A stretch of DNA of 64,000 nt from Rodentibacter sp901420285 (GCF_041734645.1 NZ_CP162010.1:1364001-1428000); one strand, 5' to 3'. Shown: positions 40,842 to 50,269, numbered from the stretch's first letter. Program-made: numbers and translations. The notes: generated by a model from the sequence alone, not told the origin.

Positions 40842-42254
40842 CTACGCATAATACATTTCAAACTCAACCGGATGCGGTGCCATATTCAAACGTTCTACTT
40901 CTTTACGTTTAATACCAATAAAAGCTTCCACAAATTCTTTACTAAATACACTGCCTTGAGTTAAGAATTCGTAGTCTTTTTCTAACGCATTTAAGGCTTC
41001 ATCTAAAGAACTTGCCACGGTTGGGACATCTTTAAGTTCTTCCGGAGGAAGATCATAAAGGTTTTTGTCCATTGCATCGCCCGGATGAATTTTATTCACT
41101 ACGCCGTCTAAGCCTGCCATTAATAACGCGGCGAAGGCTAGATATGGATTTGCCAATGGATCCGGAAAGCGCGCTTCCACACGAATGGCTTTCGGGTTAG
41201 TTACCGCTGGAATACGAATCGAGGCGGAACGGTTACTGGCGGAATAAGCCAATAATACAGGCGCCTCAAAGCCCGGCACCAAGCGTTTATAAGAATTAGT
41301 ACTTGGATTGGTAAACGCGTTTAGAGCTTTTGCATGTTTGATGATCCCGCCGATATAGTAAAGTGCGGTTTCCGAAAGACCGGCATATTTGTCGCCTTGG
41401 AAGATATTTTTACCGTCTTTACTTAAGGACATATTACAGTGCATGCCCGAGCCATTATCACCGGTAATCGGTTTCGGCATAAAGCAGGCAGTTTTGCCAT
41501 GTTCAAGCGCAACGTTTTGTACCACATATTTATAAATTTGGGTTTCATCCGCTTTTAAGGTTAAGCTATTGAATTTCGTCGCAATTTCATTTTGACCGGC
41601 GGTCGCCACTTCGTGGTGATGCGCTTCCACCACCAGTCCCATTTCTTCTAGAATCAAGCACATCTCTGAACGAATATCGTGCGCATTGTCGATTGGTGCA
41701 ACAGCACAATAACCGCCTTTTTTCAACGGACGATACGCATTGTTGCCACCTTCGTATTTCTTGTTGGTATTCCAAGCAGCTTCCACGTCGTCGATGGAGA
41801 AAGACGCACGGTTCATTGATACGTCAAAACGCACATCATCAAATAAGAAAAACTCTGGTTCCGGACCAAACAAAGCTTGATCGGCAATACCTGTAGAGCG
41901 CATATAATTCTCCGCTCGAATAGCGATCGAACGAGGATCTCGCTCATAGCTTTGCATTGTTGTTGGTTCATATACACTACAACGAAGCGAAAGTGTCGGA
42001 ATCTGCGCAAAAGGATCCAGCACGGCGGTTTCAGCCATCGGCATTAACAGCATATCGGCTTTATTAATGGTTTTCCAACCTTCTACGGATGAGCCGTCGA
42101 ACATTTTACCATCTTCGAACATATCTTCATCCACAAGACTAACCGGGATAGATACACCATGTTCTTTGCCTTTAATATCGGTAAAACGAAGAAGCACGAA
42201 TTTAACATCGTTTTCTTCAATTAACTTAAATACCTTGGCGATTGCGTTTGACAT
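40842..42254 (-). CDS. glnA: Glutamine synthetase type I
   Basis: ATP-dependent synthesis of glutamine from glutamate and ammonia, a dodecamer in the cytoplasm. In 470 residues the KMFDGSSVEGW and FGPEPEFFLFDDVRF motifs, the ATP site NGSGMHCNMS and the adenylation-site tyrosine in NLYDLPPEE are visible. With typA it forms the conserved right border of the polysaccharide locus. It contains one standard uptake core AAGTGCGGT at 41361-41369. Confidence 0.97.
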   Translation of the reverse strand: MSNAIAKVFKLIEENDVKFVLLRFTDIKGKEHGVSIPVSLVDEDMFEDGKMFDGSSVEGWKTINKADMLLMPMAETAVLDPFAQIPTLSLRCSVYEPTTMQSYERDPRSIAIRAENYMRSTGIADQALFGPEPEFFLFDDVRFDVSMNRASFSIDDVEAAWNTNKKYEGGNNAYRPLKKGGYCAVAPIDNAHDIRSEMCLILEEMGLVVEAHHHEVATAGQNEIATKFNSLTLKADETQIYKYVVQNVALEHGKTACFMPKPITGDNGSGMHCNMSLSKDGKNIFQGDKYAGLSETALYYIGGIIKHAKALNAFTNPSTNSYKRLVPGFEAPVLLAYSASNRSASIRIPAVTNPKAIRVEARFPDPLANPYLAFAALLMAGLDGVVNKIHPGDAMDKNLYDLPPEELKDVPTVASSLDEALNALEKDYEFLTQGSVFSKEFVEAFIGIKRKEVERLNMAPHPVEFEMYYA

Positions 42255-42374
42255 AAGGAGCCCTCTATTTTGCTACGAGTATTATTAAAATAAGGCTACA
42301 TTATAGCCTATTCCCTCATTTTTTTCATTGAATTTATTTTCCTACCCGACATAGCGGGCGCTCAAAAAGTCGTG

Positions 42375-42380
42375 TATAAT
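42375..42380 (+). promoter_or_regulatory. Candidate -10 box for typA
   Basis: TATAAT in the context GTGTATAATTCCCG, about 100 bp before the typA ATG. No convincing -35 is seen. Confidence 0.4.
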
Positions 42381-42396
42381 TCCCGCCCTTTCGGCC

Positions 42397-42464
42397 GTAG
42401 GGTGGGATTTATCCCACCAACTCAAACTACTTGAAATATTCTCGCTGGGTTAAATCCCACCTAC
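42397..42464. repeat. 68-bp palindromic element in the typA leader
   Basis: The ends are inverted copies: GTAGGGTGGGATTTATCCCACC at the left (given here in two parts, GTAGGGTGGGA and TTTATCCCACC) and GGGTTAAATCCCACCTAC at the right. It looks like a small non-coding mobile palindrome or MITE-like sequence. If transcribed it would fold in the typA 5' leader. No coding capacity. Confidence 0.7.
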
Positions 42465-42482
42465 ACAACTTAAGATTAAACA

Positions 42483-44333
42483 ATGAAAAACGAAATCGAT
42501 ATTAACAAACTGCGCAACATTGCGATTATTGCGCACGTTGACCATGGTAAAACCACCCTTGTAGATAAATTACTCCAACAATCCGGCACATTTGAATCCA
42601 TCCGCGGCGATGTAGACGAACGCGTGATGGACTCTAACGATATTGAAAAAGAACGCGGCATTACCATTTTGGCGAAAAATACTGCGATCAACTGGAACGG
42701 TTACCGCATTAATATTGTTGACACTCCGGGACACGCAGATTTCGGTGGCGAAGTAGAACGCGTACTTTCTATGGTGGATTCGGTTTTATTGGTAGTAGAT
42801 GCTTTCGACGGCCCAATGCCACAAACCCGTTTTGTCACCCAAAAAGCCTTTGCGCACGGCCTAAAACCGATTGTCGTGATCAATAAAGTTGACCGTCCGG
42901 GGGCACGTCCCGATTGGGTGGTGGATCAAGTGTTCGACTTATTCGTGAACCTTGGCGCAACGGACGAACAACTAGACTTCCCGATTATTTATGCCTCCGC
43001 ATTGAACGGCGTCGCCGGTTTAGAACACGAAGCACTTGCGACAGATATGACACCGTTATTTGAAGCCATCGTCGAACATGTCGAACCGCCGAAAGTGGAA
43101 CTTGATGCACCGTTCCAAATGCAAATTTCCCAACTAGACTATAACAGCTATGTAGGCGTTATTGGTATCGGTCGTATCAAACGTGGCTCAATTAAACCCA
43201 ACCAACCGGTTACTATCATCAACGGCGAAGGCAAAACCCGCCAAGGCCGTATCGGTCAAGTTCTGGGCCACCTCGGTTTACAACGCTATGAAGAAGACGT
43301 GGCTTACGCCGGCGACATCATCGCGATTACCGGTTTAGGTGAGCTCAATATTTCCGATACCATCTGCGATATCAATGAGGTTGAAGCGCTACCTTCATTA
43401 AGTGTGGACGAACCAACCGTCAGTATGTTCTTCTGTGTTAACACCTCGCCGTTTGCCGGTCAAGAGGGCAAATATGTCACTTCTCGTCAAATTCTCGAAC
43501 GTTTAAATAAAGAACTTGTTCACAACGTCGCATTACGTGTAGAAGAAACACCTAACCCGGATGAATTCCGCGTTTCCGGTCGCGGCGAATTGCACCTTTC
43601 TGTGTTAATCGAAAATATGCGCCGTGAAGGCTACGAACTCGCCGTATCTCGCCCGCGTGTGATTTATCGTGAAATCGACGGCAAAAAACAAGAACCCTAC
43701 GAACAAGTTACTATCGATGTTGAAGAACAACACCAAGGTTCCGTGATGGAAGCCTTAGGCATCCGTAAAGGCGAAGTGCGCGATATGTTACCGGACGGCA
43801 AAGGTCGCGTACGTTTGGAATACGTCATTCCAAGTCGCGGCTTAATTGGCTTTCGCGGCGAATTTATGACCATGACCTCCGGCACCGGCTTGCTTTACTC
43901 CAGTTTCAGCCATTACGACGACATCAAAGGCGGCGAAATCGGCCAACGCAAAAACGGCGTATTAATTTCTAACGCCACCGGTAAAGCGTTGGGCTATGCA
44001 TTATTTGGCTTGCAAGAACGCGGCAAATTAATGATCGAGGCGAACGTAGAAGTGTATGAAGGTCAAATTATCGGCATTCACAGCCGTTCCAACGACTTAA
44101 CCGTCAACTGCTTACAAGGCAAAAAGCTCACCAATATGCGCGCTTCCGGTAAAGATGACGCCATCGTCCTCACCACACCGGTAAAATTTAGCCTCGAACA
44201 AGCCATCGAATTTATTGATGATGACGAACTGGTAGAGGTCACACCGGAATCGATCCGCATCCGCAAAAAACTGCTGACGGAAAACGATCGTAAACGAGCC
44301 AACCGCACTACAACCAGTACCAGCACACACTAA
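42483..44333 (+). CDS. typA: Ribosome-associated GTPase TypA/BipA
   Basis: Translational GTPase that helps 50S assembly and stress adaptation. In 616 residues the G1 motif AHVDHGKTTL, the effector segment KERGITILAKNT, G3 DTPGHADFGG, G4 NKVDRPGA, then EF-G-like domains and the BipA-specific C-terminus are visible. It lies directly after the palindromic element and ends in a clear terminator. Confidence 0.97.
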   Translation: MKNEIDINKLRNIAIIAHVDHGKTTLVDKLLQQSGTFESIRGDVDERVMDSNDIEKERGITILAKNTAINWNGYRINIVDTPGHADFGGEVERVLSMVDSVLLVVDAFDGPMPQTRFVTQKAFAHGLKPIVVINKVDRPGARPDWVVDQVFDLFVNLGATDEQLDFPIIYASALNGVAGLEHEALATDMTPLFEAIVEHVEPPKVELDAPFQMQISQLDYNSYVGVIGIGRIKRGSIKPNQPVTIINGEGKTRQGRIGQVLGHLGLQRYEEDVAYAGDIIAITGLGELNISDTICDINEVEALPSLSVDEPTVSMFFCVNTSPFAGQEGKYVTSRQILERLNKELVHNVALRVEETPNPDEFRVSGRGELHLSVLIENMRREGYELAVSRPRVIYREIDGKKQEPYEQVTIDVEEQHQGSVMEALGIRKGEVRDMLPDGKGRVRLEYVIPSRGLIGFRGEFMTMTSGTGLLYSSFSHYDDIKGGEIGQRKNGVLISNATGKALGYALFGLQERGKLMIEANVEVYEGQIIGIHSRSNDLTVNCLQGKKLTNMRASGKDDAIVLTTPVKFSLEQAIEFIDDDELVEVTPESIRIRKKLLTENDRKRANRTTTSTSTH

Positions 44334-44335
44334 CA

Positions 44336-44364
44336 AAAATGGGATCACAACGATCCCATTTTTA
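44336..44364 (+). terminator. Terminator after typA
   Basis: The hairpin AAAAATGGGATC ... GATCCCATTTTTA is followed by T-rich sequence, 3 bp past the stop. Confidence 0.85.
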
Positions 44365-44470
44365 TTTCTTCAATTCACCAACCGCAAATAATGTCGATAC
44401 GACAAAGGAAATTTAATTTCAGACTTAAAAACCCGTCCCAATAATACCTTTCTGCGGGCATTAGCCAGTC

Positions 44471-44620
44471 CAATGCGGTGCTATTTTGAAAGTTCACTGA
44501 GATGCATATCGAAGTCCAATGCGGTGCCGTTTTGAAAGTTCAATGAGGTGCATATCGAGGTTCAATGCGGTGCTGTTTTGAAAGTTCGCTGAGGTGCATA
44601 CCGAAGTTCAATGCGGTGTC
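44471..44620 (+). repeat. 46-bp tandem repeat, four units, each starting CAATGCGGTG
   Basis: CAATGCGGTG begins at 44471, 44517, 44563 and 44609, an exact 46-bp period. The first three units continue TGCTATTTTGAAAGTTC-type sequence, then a variable GAGGTGCATATCGAAG stretch; the fourth stops after the motif. Units differ by a few substitutions, so the array is older than the 12-bp array near miaB. Confidence 0.93.
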
Positions 44621-44790
44621 AATTTAGGAGGATAACAATTCTGCTCATATTTTCTAAATCTCTGATCTAAAAATCAGGGTTATAAACAATCATTAAAAAA
44701 CACTAGACGACGTTAGAAACGATAACTTATTGAATTTATTAGGATTTGAAGTCATTAGAAAACGTTGGCGAACGTTAAAGAATTGTATTC

Positions 44791-44880
44791 TGGCGGTGAG
44801 AGAGGGATTCGAACCCTCGATGCAGTTTCCCACATACACGCTTTCCAGGCGTGCTCCTTCAACCACTCGGACATCTCACC
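44791..44880 (-). tRNA. tRNA-Ser (anticodon GGA)
   Basis: A 90-nt class II tRNA with encoded CCA, long variable arm and anticodon loop CTGGAAA. The acceptor is GGTGAGA/TCTCACC. It is isolated, between the 46-bp repeat region and the SulP gene. Confidence 0.96.
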
Positions 44881-45007
44881 GTGTTGAGGTGGCGCAAACT
44901 ATAAAGATTTGTTTGGGTTTAGTCAAGTTTTTTGCGCTAGAACATAAAAATCTTTTTAAATTTTCGCTAAAATGATGGCTCTTTTATATTTATTTTGTCG
45001 GTTTTTT

Positions 45008-46750
45008 ATGCATCTTAAGTCTCTTTTTTCAAAAAATGTCTTTTTAGCGGTGAAACCTTTCAGTGCATTGAAAGATGCATTTCGTGCCGGTTATACAAAA
45101 AAATCTTTAATGCGGGATATCGTAGCAGGATTAACCGTCGGCGTAATCGCCATTCCGCTATCCATGGCGCTGGCTATCGCTAGTGGCGTCCCCCCTCAAC
45201 ACGGGCTTTACACCGCGATTATTGCCGGGATTGTGATCGCCCTGACCGGTGGCTCGCGTTTTAATATTTCCGGGCCAACCGCCGCTTTTGTGGTCATTCT
45301 TTATCCGGTCACTCAACAATTCGGCTTAAGTGGCTTGTTGATGGCGACCTTGTTGTCGGGCGTAATTCTAATTTTGATGGCGTTATTTCGCCTCGGACGC
45401 TTGATTGAATATATTCCGCTGCCTGTCACCTTAGGCTTTACCTGTGGGATTGGGATTACCATCGGCACCTTGCAGATTAAGGATTTCCTTGGTCTAACCA
45501 TTCCTCAAATGCCGGCGCATTATCCTGAAAAAATTCACGCGATTTTGAGCGCGCTTCCGACGATTAACTGGGCGGATACGGCGGTAGGCGTGGTCACTTT
45601 GCTGGTTTTAACCCAATGGCACAAGTTACGCCTATCAATTCCGGGGCATTTGCCGGCGGTAATTATCGGTACGTTATTGGCGCTAACGTTGAAATATTTC
45701 GGCTTTGACGTAGCAACAATTGGCACCGCATTCCAATATACGTTGCCGGACGGTTCAATCGGCAACGGTATTCCGAACGTACTGCCGGATTTCGCATTGC
45801 CGTGGAACATTCCAAATGCGCAAGGCGAACTGGTGCAATGGAATTTTTCTAGCTTGCAAGCCTTATTGCCGGCTGCATTTTCAATGGCGATGCTTGGCGC
45901 AATCGAATCGTTATTGTGTGCCGTTGTTTTAGATAATATGACGGACACCAAACACCATTCCAATGACGAATTACTCGCACAAGGTTTGGGAAATATCGTG
46001 TCGCCATTCTTTGGCGGGATTACCGCGACAGCGGCAATCGCCCGCTCGGCGGCAAATGTGAAATCCGGTGCAGTATCGCCGATTGCCAGCGTAGTACATG
46101 CACTTCTCGTGTTGTTTGCATTAATGTTATTTGCCCAAGCACTTTCTTATTTGCCACTTTCCTCAATGGCCGCGTTGTTATTAATGGTGGCATGGAATAT
46201 GGCGAATGTGCCGGAAATTATTCGTCTTGCCCGTCGTTCCGGTAAAAATGAAATGGCGGTGTTGTTCACTTGCTTAATTTTAACCGTGTTATTCGATATG
46301 GTCATCGCCATTAGCGTCGGCGTATTATTAGCGAGTTTATTATTTATTCGCACCATTGCCGAAATGACCAAAGCCATTGAACATAATGCGCCGGAGGATT
46401 TGAGTGATGTATTGGTCTATCGCATTAGCGGTCCGTTATTCTTCGCCGCAGCAGATAAATTATTCGCTGATTTGCACGACAAAACCGTACATACGGACCA
46501 TGAAATTAAACATATCGTATTGCAATGCGATGCGGTGACCGTGTTAGATACAGGCGGCATTCACGCGTTAACGCGGTTTGTGCAACATATGTTGCCGCAT
46601 CAGCAACTTTATATGTGCAATATGCAATTCCAGCCGTTACGCATGTTGGTGAAATCAAATTCAACATCGGAATTGCAAAAAATTAATTTTTCCGTGGATT
46701 TGAACGAAACCTTTAACAAAATTCGTGCTTTCGAACAATCAAATCCGTAA
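45008..46750 (+). CDS. SulP-family anion transporter with STAS domain
   Basis: A 580-residue SLC26/SulP transporter with about 12-14 membrane helices: the signature GVIAIPLSMALAIASGVPPQHGLYTA near residues 55-80, then FNISGPTAAFVV and a C-terminal STAS domain (ISGPLFFAAADKLF ... VLDTGGIHAL). E. coli DauA carries C4-dicarboxylates; sulfate or bicarbonate are other options, and the substrate cannot be read here. I prefer ATG 45008 (MHLKSLFSKN) over 44972, but neither has a strong ribosome site. The stop lies 55 bp before rph. Confidence 0.85.
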   Translation: MHLKSLFSKNVFLAVKPFSALKDAFRAGYTKKSLMRDIVAGLTVGVIAIPLSMALAIASGVPPQHGLYTAIIAGIVIALTGGSRFNISGPTAAFVVILYPVTQQFGLSGLLMATLLSGVILILMALFRLGRLIEYIPLPVTLGFTCGIGITIGTLQIKDFLGLTIPQMPAHYPEKIHAILSALPTINWADTAVGVVTLLVLTQWHKLRLSIPGHLPAVIIGTLLALTLKYFGFDVATIGTAFQYTLPDGSIGNGIPNVLPDFALPWNIPNAQGELVQWNFSSLQALLPAAFSMAMLGAIESLLCAVVLDNMTDTKHHSNDELLAQGLGNIVSPFFGGITATAAIARSAANVKSGAVSPIASVVHALLVLFALMLFAQALSYLPLSSMAALLLMVAWNMANVPEIIRLARRSGKNEMAVLFTCLILTVLFDMVIAISVGVLLASLLFIRTIAEMTKAIEHNAPEDLSDVLVYRISGPLFFAAADKLFADLHDKTVHTDHEIKHIVLQCDAVTVLDTGGIHALTRFVQHMLPHQQLYMCNMQFQPLRMLVKSNSTSELQKINFSVDLNETFNKIRAFEQSNP

Positions 46751-46805
46751 CGAAAATAAAAGCGTGCTAAAATGGCTCGCTTTTTTATTAACCATAGGAA
46801 TGTTT

Positions 46806-47522
46806 ATGCGCCCGAATAATCGAGAAAATAACCAACCGCGTTCGATCAAAATTACCCGTAATTACACCAAACACGCCGAAGGCTCGGTATTAGTGGAATT
46901 CGGCGATACTAAAGTGCTTTGCACCGCCACAGTGGAAGATACGGTTCCACGTTTCTTAAAAGGTCAAGGACAAGGCTGGGTAACGGCGGAATATGGCATG
47001 TTACCGCGCTCCACTCATAGCCGTATGCAACGCGAAGCGGCAAAAGGCAAACAAGGCGGGCGCACCATGGAAATTCAGCGCTTAATCGCCCGCTCTTTAC
47101 GCGCAATGGTAGATTTGCAAGCACTCGGCGAACGCGCAATTACCTTAGATTGTGACGTGATTCAAGCGGATGGTGGTACGCGCACCGCATCCATTACCGG
47201 TGCGGCGGTGGCGTTGTACGATGCGATTCATGCTTTAATCGCCGACGGTACGCTTAAAACCAATCCGATTAAAGGTTTGGTTTCAGCGGTTTCGGTCGGC
47301 ATTGTTAATGGCGAAGCGGTGTGTGATTTGGAATATGAGGAAGATTCTGCCGCAGAAACCGATATGAACGTTGTCATGATGGAAGACGGCCGCATGATTG
47401 AAGTGCAAGGCACGGCGGAAGGTGAGCCGTTCAGCCATGAAGAATTACTGACTTTATTGGATTTAGCCAAACAAGGCTGCAAACAGATTTTTGCCGCGCA
47501 ACGCAAAGCATTGGGTTTATAA
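46806..47522 (+). CDS. rph: Ribonuclease PH
   Basis: Phosphorolytic 3'-5' exoribonuclease that trims tRNA 3' ends, a hexamer. The start at 46806 (MRPNNRENNQPRS) has TAGGA upstream and gives 238 residues, the usual length; an upstream in-frame start is not needed. The motifs RAMVDLQALGERAITLDCDV and the phosphate-binding QADGGTRTASITGA are visible. It lies 9 bp before pyrE, the E. coli arrangement. In E. coli K-12 rph is frameshifted; here it is intact. Confidence 0.97.
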   Translation: MRPNNRENNQPRSIKITRNYTKHAEGSVLVEFGDTKVLCTATVEDTVPRFLKGQGQGWVTAEYGMLPRSTHSRMQREAAKGKQGGRTMEIQRLIARSLRAMVDLQALGERAITLDCDVIQADGGTRTASITGAAVALYDAIHALIADGTLKTNPIKGLVSAVSVGIVNGEAVCDLEYEEDSAAETDMNVVMMEDGRMIEVQGTAEGEPFSHEELLTLLDLAKQGCKQIFAAQRKALGL

Positions 47523-47531
47523 GGATTAAAA

Positions 47532-48173
47532 ATGGAACAATATAAACGCGATTTTATTGAATTCGCCTTGAACCGAAACGTGTTGAAATTCGGCGAATTC
47601 ACCTTGAAATCCGGTCGTAAAAGCCCGTATTTTTTCAATGCGGGCTTATTTAATACTGGTGCGGACTTAGCCCGCTTGGGCGAATTTTATGCCGCCGCCA
47701 TTGCCTCCAATGCGGTGCTGTTTGACGTGGTCTTTGGGCCGGCTTACAAAGGCATTCCCATCGGCACCACGGTTTCCGTGGCATTATTTAACCGCTACGG
47801 CGTGGATAAACCGGTTTGCTTTAACCGCAAAGAAACCAAAGATCACGGCGAAGGCGGCAATTTAATCGGTAGCCCGTTACAAGGCAAAATTTTATTGGTG
47901 GACGATGTTATCACAGCCGGCACGGCGATTCGTGAATCCATGGAATTAATCGACGCAAACAATGCCGAACTGGCTGCCGTGTTGATTGCGTTAAACCGTA
48001 AAGAACGCGGCAAAGGCAAACTTTCGGCGATTCAGGAAGTGGAGCGCGATTATCAATGCCGCGTATTGTCGATTATTGATTTAGACGATTTAATGCAGTT
48101 TATCGAACAAGATCCACGATATACCGCGCATCTTCCGGCAATGCGTGCCTATCGCGCTGAATTCGGCGTATAA
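47532..48173 (+). CDS. pyrE: Orotate phosphoribosyltransferase
   Basis: Makes orotidine 5'-phosphate from orotate and PRPP in pyrimidine synthesis. In 213 residues the PRPP-binding motif ILLVDDVITAGTAIRESME, the flexible loop FNRKETKDHGEGGNL and the start EQYKRDFIEFALN are visible. It carries one CAATGCGGTGCT in frame at 47708, encoding NAVL, with no length change relative to E. coli PyrE. Confidence 0.98.
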   Translation: MEQYKRDFIEFALNRNVLKFGEFTLKSGRKSPYFFNAGLFNTGADLARLGEFYAAAIASNAVLFDVVFGPAYKGIPIGTTVSVALFNRYGVDKPVCFNRKETKDHGEGGNLIGSPLQGKILLVDDVITAGTAIRESMELIDANNAELAAVLIALNRKERGKGKLSAIQEVERDYQCRVLSIIDLDDLMQFIEQDPRYTAHLPAMRAYRAEFGV

Positions 48174-48182
48174 ACTTGAGAA

Positions 48183-48269
48183 ATGGATTTTGGGCGCCAT
48201 TATAAACAAATCTTGTTATTGCAAGCGGGCTTTAAAAACGATTGGATTTTTAACCGCACTTTAAATTGA
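48183..48269 (+). CDS. Doubtful 28-codon ORF between pyrE and djlA
   Basis: ATG at 48183 starts a 28-residue frame (MDFGRHYKQILLLQAGFKN...) ending at TGA 48269. Only a weak TTGAGAA precedes it. It contains a standard uptake core ACCGCACTT (48253-48261). It could be a fragment of a lost gene or chance. Confidence 0.15.
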   Translation: MDFGRHYKQILLLQAGFKNDWIFNRTLN

Positions 48270-48276
48270 GGAAAGA

Positions 48277-49143
48277 ATGAATTTTATCGGAAAAATTTTA
48301 GGCGTATTTATCGGTTGGAAAATAGGCGGCTTTTTCGGCGCCATCGCCGGGCTGATTTTGGGCTCCATTGCAGATAAAAAGCTGTACGAACTGGGTGCCG
48401 TCAATTCCAGCTTCTTTAAACGCAAAACGACCCGTCAGGATTTGTTTATGCAAACCACTTTCGCGGTGTTAGGGCATTTGAGCAAATCCAAAGGGCGCGT
48501 GACGGAAGAAGACATTCAACTGGCCAATCAATTAATGGCGCAAATGAAACTGGACGATGCCGGCCGCAAACTAGCGCAAGAAGCCTTCCGTCGCGGCAAA
48601 GAAGCGGATTTCCCAATTCGTCAGGTGATTCGCGAATTTCGTATCGGTTGCGGGCAACGGGCAGATTTATTGCGGATGTTCTTGCATGTGCAAGTGCAAG
48701 CGGCGTTTGCCGATTCACAGTTACACGAAGGTGAAAAAGAAGTACTTTATGTGATTGCCGAAGAATTGGGCTTATCGCGTATGCAATTTGAGCAAATGAT
48801 CGCCATGGAAATGGCCGCGCGGGCGTTTACGCAAGGCGGTTTCTACCGGCAATCTCAGCAAGGCGCATACCAACAACGCGGCGGTTATGAATATCAACAA
48901 AGCAGCGGCTATCAACAATCTTCCGGCCCGACCTTAAACGACGCGTACAAGGTTTTAGGCGTGAGCGATGCCGACGACCAACAAACCGTGAAACGCGCGT
49001 ATCGTCGCTTAATGAACGAACATCATCCGGACAAATTGGTGGCGAAAGGCCTGCCGCCGGAAATGATGGAAATGGCGAAAGAAAAAGCACAACAAATTCA
49101 AGCGGCTTACGATTTAATTTGTAAAGCGAAAGGCTGGAAATAA
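48277..49143 (+). CDS. djlA: Co-chaperone DjlA
   Basis: Membrane-anchored DnaJ-like co-chaperone of DnaK. In 288 residues there is an N-terminal Gly-rich membrane helix (FIGKILGVFIGWKIGGFFG, about residues 3-30), a central TerB-like helical domain, a Gln/Gly/Tyr-rich linker (residues about 190-215) and a C-terminal J domain with the HPD motif in RRLMNEHHPDKL. GAGGAAAGA precedes ATG 48277. dusC begins 3 bp after its stop. Confidence 0.95.
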   Translation: MNFIGKILGVFIGWKIGGFFGAIAGLILGSIADKKLYELGAVNSSFFKRKTTRQDLFMQTTFAVLGHLSKSKGRVTEEDIQLANQLMAQMKLDDAGRKLAQEAFRRGKEADFPIRQVIREFRIGCGQRADLLRMFLHVQVQAAFADSQLHEGEKEVLYVIAEELGLSRMQFEQMIAMEMAARAFTQGGFYRQSQQGAYQQRGGYEYQQSSGYQQSSGPTLNDAYKVLGVSDADDQQTVKRAYRRLMNEHHPDKLVAKGLPPEMMEMAKEKAQQIQAAYDLICKAKGWK

Positions 49144-49146
49144 GCC

Positions 49147-50082
49147 GTGCGCGTGCTGCTTGCGCCGATGCAGGGCGTGCTTGATCCTTTTGTGCGCCAA
49201 CTTCTCACCGAAGTGAACGACTACGATTTATGCATTACGGAATTTGTCCGCGTGGTCGATCAACTTCTCCCCGAAAAAGTGTTTTATCGCTTATGCCCTG
49301 AACTTAAAAATCAGGGCTTCACCCCTTCCGGCACGCCGGTGCGCGTCCAATTACTCGGCCAACATCCCGATTATCTTGCCGAGAATGCGAACCGCGCCCT
49401 TGAACTCGGTTCGCACGGCATTGATTTGAACTGCGGTTGCCCGTCAAAAACCGTCAACGGCAGCAACGGCGGTGCGGCGCTATTGAAACAACCCGAATTG
49501 ATTTATCGCGCCGTCCGTGCGTTGCGCAATGCGGTGCCGAAAACGCAGTCCGTTAGTGTCAAAGTGCGGTTAGGTTGGGACGATATTTCGCAAGCCTTTG
49601 AAATCGCCGATGCGGTACAACAAGGCGGCGCCACAGAAATCACCGTGCATGGGCGAACGAAAACGGACGGTTATCGTGCCGATCGCATTAATTGGCCGAA
49701 AATCGGCGAAGTGCGTGCTCGATTATCCATTCCCGTTATCGCCAACGGCGAAATTTGGCGATGGCAAGACGGGCAGGATTGTTTAAAACAAACGGGTTGC
49801 GACGATTTAATGGTCGGCCGCGGCGCGCTCAATATCCCGAATTTAAGCCGTGTGCTAAAACAAAATATCGCCAAAATGCCTTGGACGGAGATTCAAAAGA
49901 TCCTACAAAAATACGCCGAAATGGAAAATTTCCATGATTCCGGTTTTTATCACGTCGCCCGAGTTAAGCAGTGGTTGCGTTATTTGAATAAAGAATATGA
50001 TGAAGCAAATCAGGTGTTTGAGAGAATTAAAACGAGCCAAACGGCGGAAGAGTTACGCGCGCGATTGCGTCTTATGGCTTAG
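49147..50082 (+). CDS. dusC: tRNA-dihydrouridine(16) synthase DusC
   Basis: FMN enzyme that reduces U16 in tRNA. In 311 residues the start VLLAPMQGVLDPFVR, the catalytic cysteine Cys98 in DLNCGCPSKTVNGSNGG, and the TVHGRTKTDGY and IPVIANGEIW motifs are visible. The start codon is GTG at 49147, close behind the djlA stop, so translation is probably coupled. It carries both a standard core (49562-49570) and a CAATGCGGT motif (49527-49535), 35 bp apart. Confidence 0.95.
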   Translation: MRVLLAPMQGVLDPFVRQLLTEVNDYDLCITEFVRVVDQLLPEKVFYRLCPELKNQGFTPSGTPVRVQLLGQHPDYLAENANRALELGSHGIDLNCGCPSKTVNGSNGGAALLKQPELIYRAVRALRNAVPKTQSVSVKVRLGWDDISQAFEIADAVQQGGATEITVHGRTKTDGYRADRINWPKIGEVRARLSIPVIANGEIWRWQDGQDCLKQTGCDDLMVGRGALNIPNLSRVLKQNIAKMPWTEIQKILQKYAEMENFHDSGFYHVARVKQWLRYLNKEYDEANQVFERIKTSQTAEELRARLRLMA

Positions 50083-50194
50083 AATGATAAAAGCGCAATT
50101 GAGATTTGGATTGCAACGCTGGCCTAACATAAACATTTCACTTGCCCGCCAGGCGTATCCTTAATCTAAAGATGAATTGGTTATCCAAAATAGC

Positions 50195-50203
50195 ACCGCA
50201 TTG
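50195..50203. repeat. Single left-arm copy of the motif after dusC
   Basis: CCAAAATAGCACCGCATTGG matches the left arm of the perfect palindromes, but no right arm follows. It looks like a half palindrome. Confidence 0.7.
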
Positions 50204-50238
50204 GAGCCGGAGTTAATGATAATTTAGGGAGCAGAATT

Positions 50239-50267
50239 AAAATGCGGTGAATTTTCACCGCATTTTT
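50239..50267 (-). terminator. Terminator after dapF
   Basis: The hairpin AAATGCGGTGAA ... TTCACCGCATTT has A/T tails on both sides, directly past the dapF stop. Confidence 0.8.
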
Positions 50268-50269
50268 GT

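Larger units (their letters stand above)
44334..44790. other. 457-bp gene-free region between typA and tRNA-Ser
   Basis: It holds the typA terminator, the four-unit 46-bp tandem repeat and about 150 bp of AT-rich sequence with small hairpins (CTGAT ... ATCAG near 44665; AACGTT-GGCG-AACGTT at 44761-44776, a possible tRNA-Ser terminator on the minus strand). No gene or integrase remnant is recognised. Confidence 0.65.

Noticed and set aside
44471..44620. Possible short CRISPR array
   Set aside because: The 46-bp period contains similar, not unique, intervening sequence, and there are only four units. It is a diverged tandem repeat.
44632..44645. GGATAACAATTC resembling part of the lac operator
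   Set aside because: A short chance match with no lac genes nearby.
44641..44790. Possible attachment site or prophage remnant beside tRNA-Ser
   Set aside because: No integrase and no second copy of the tRNA 3' end is seen in the window.
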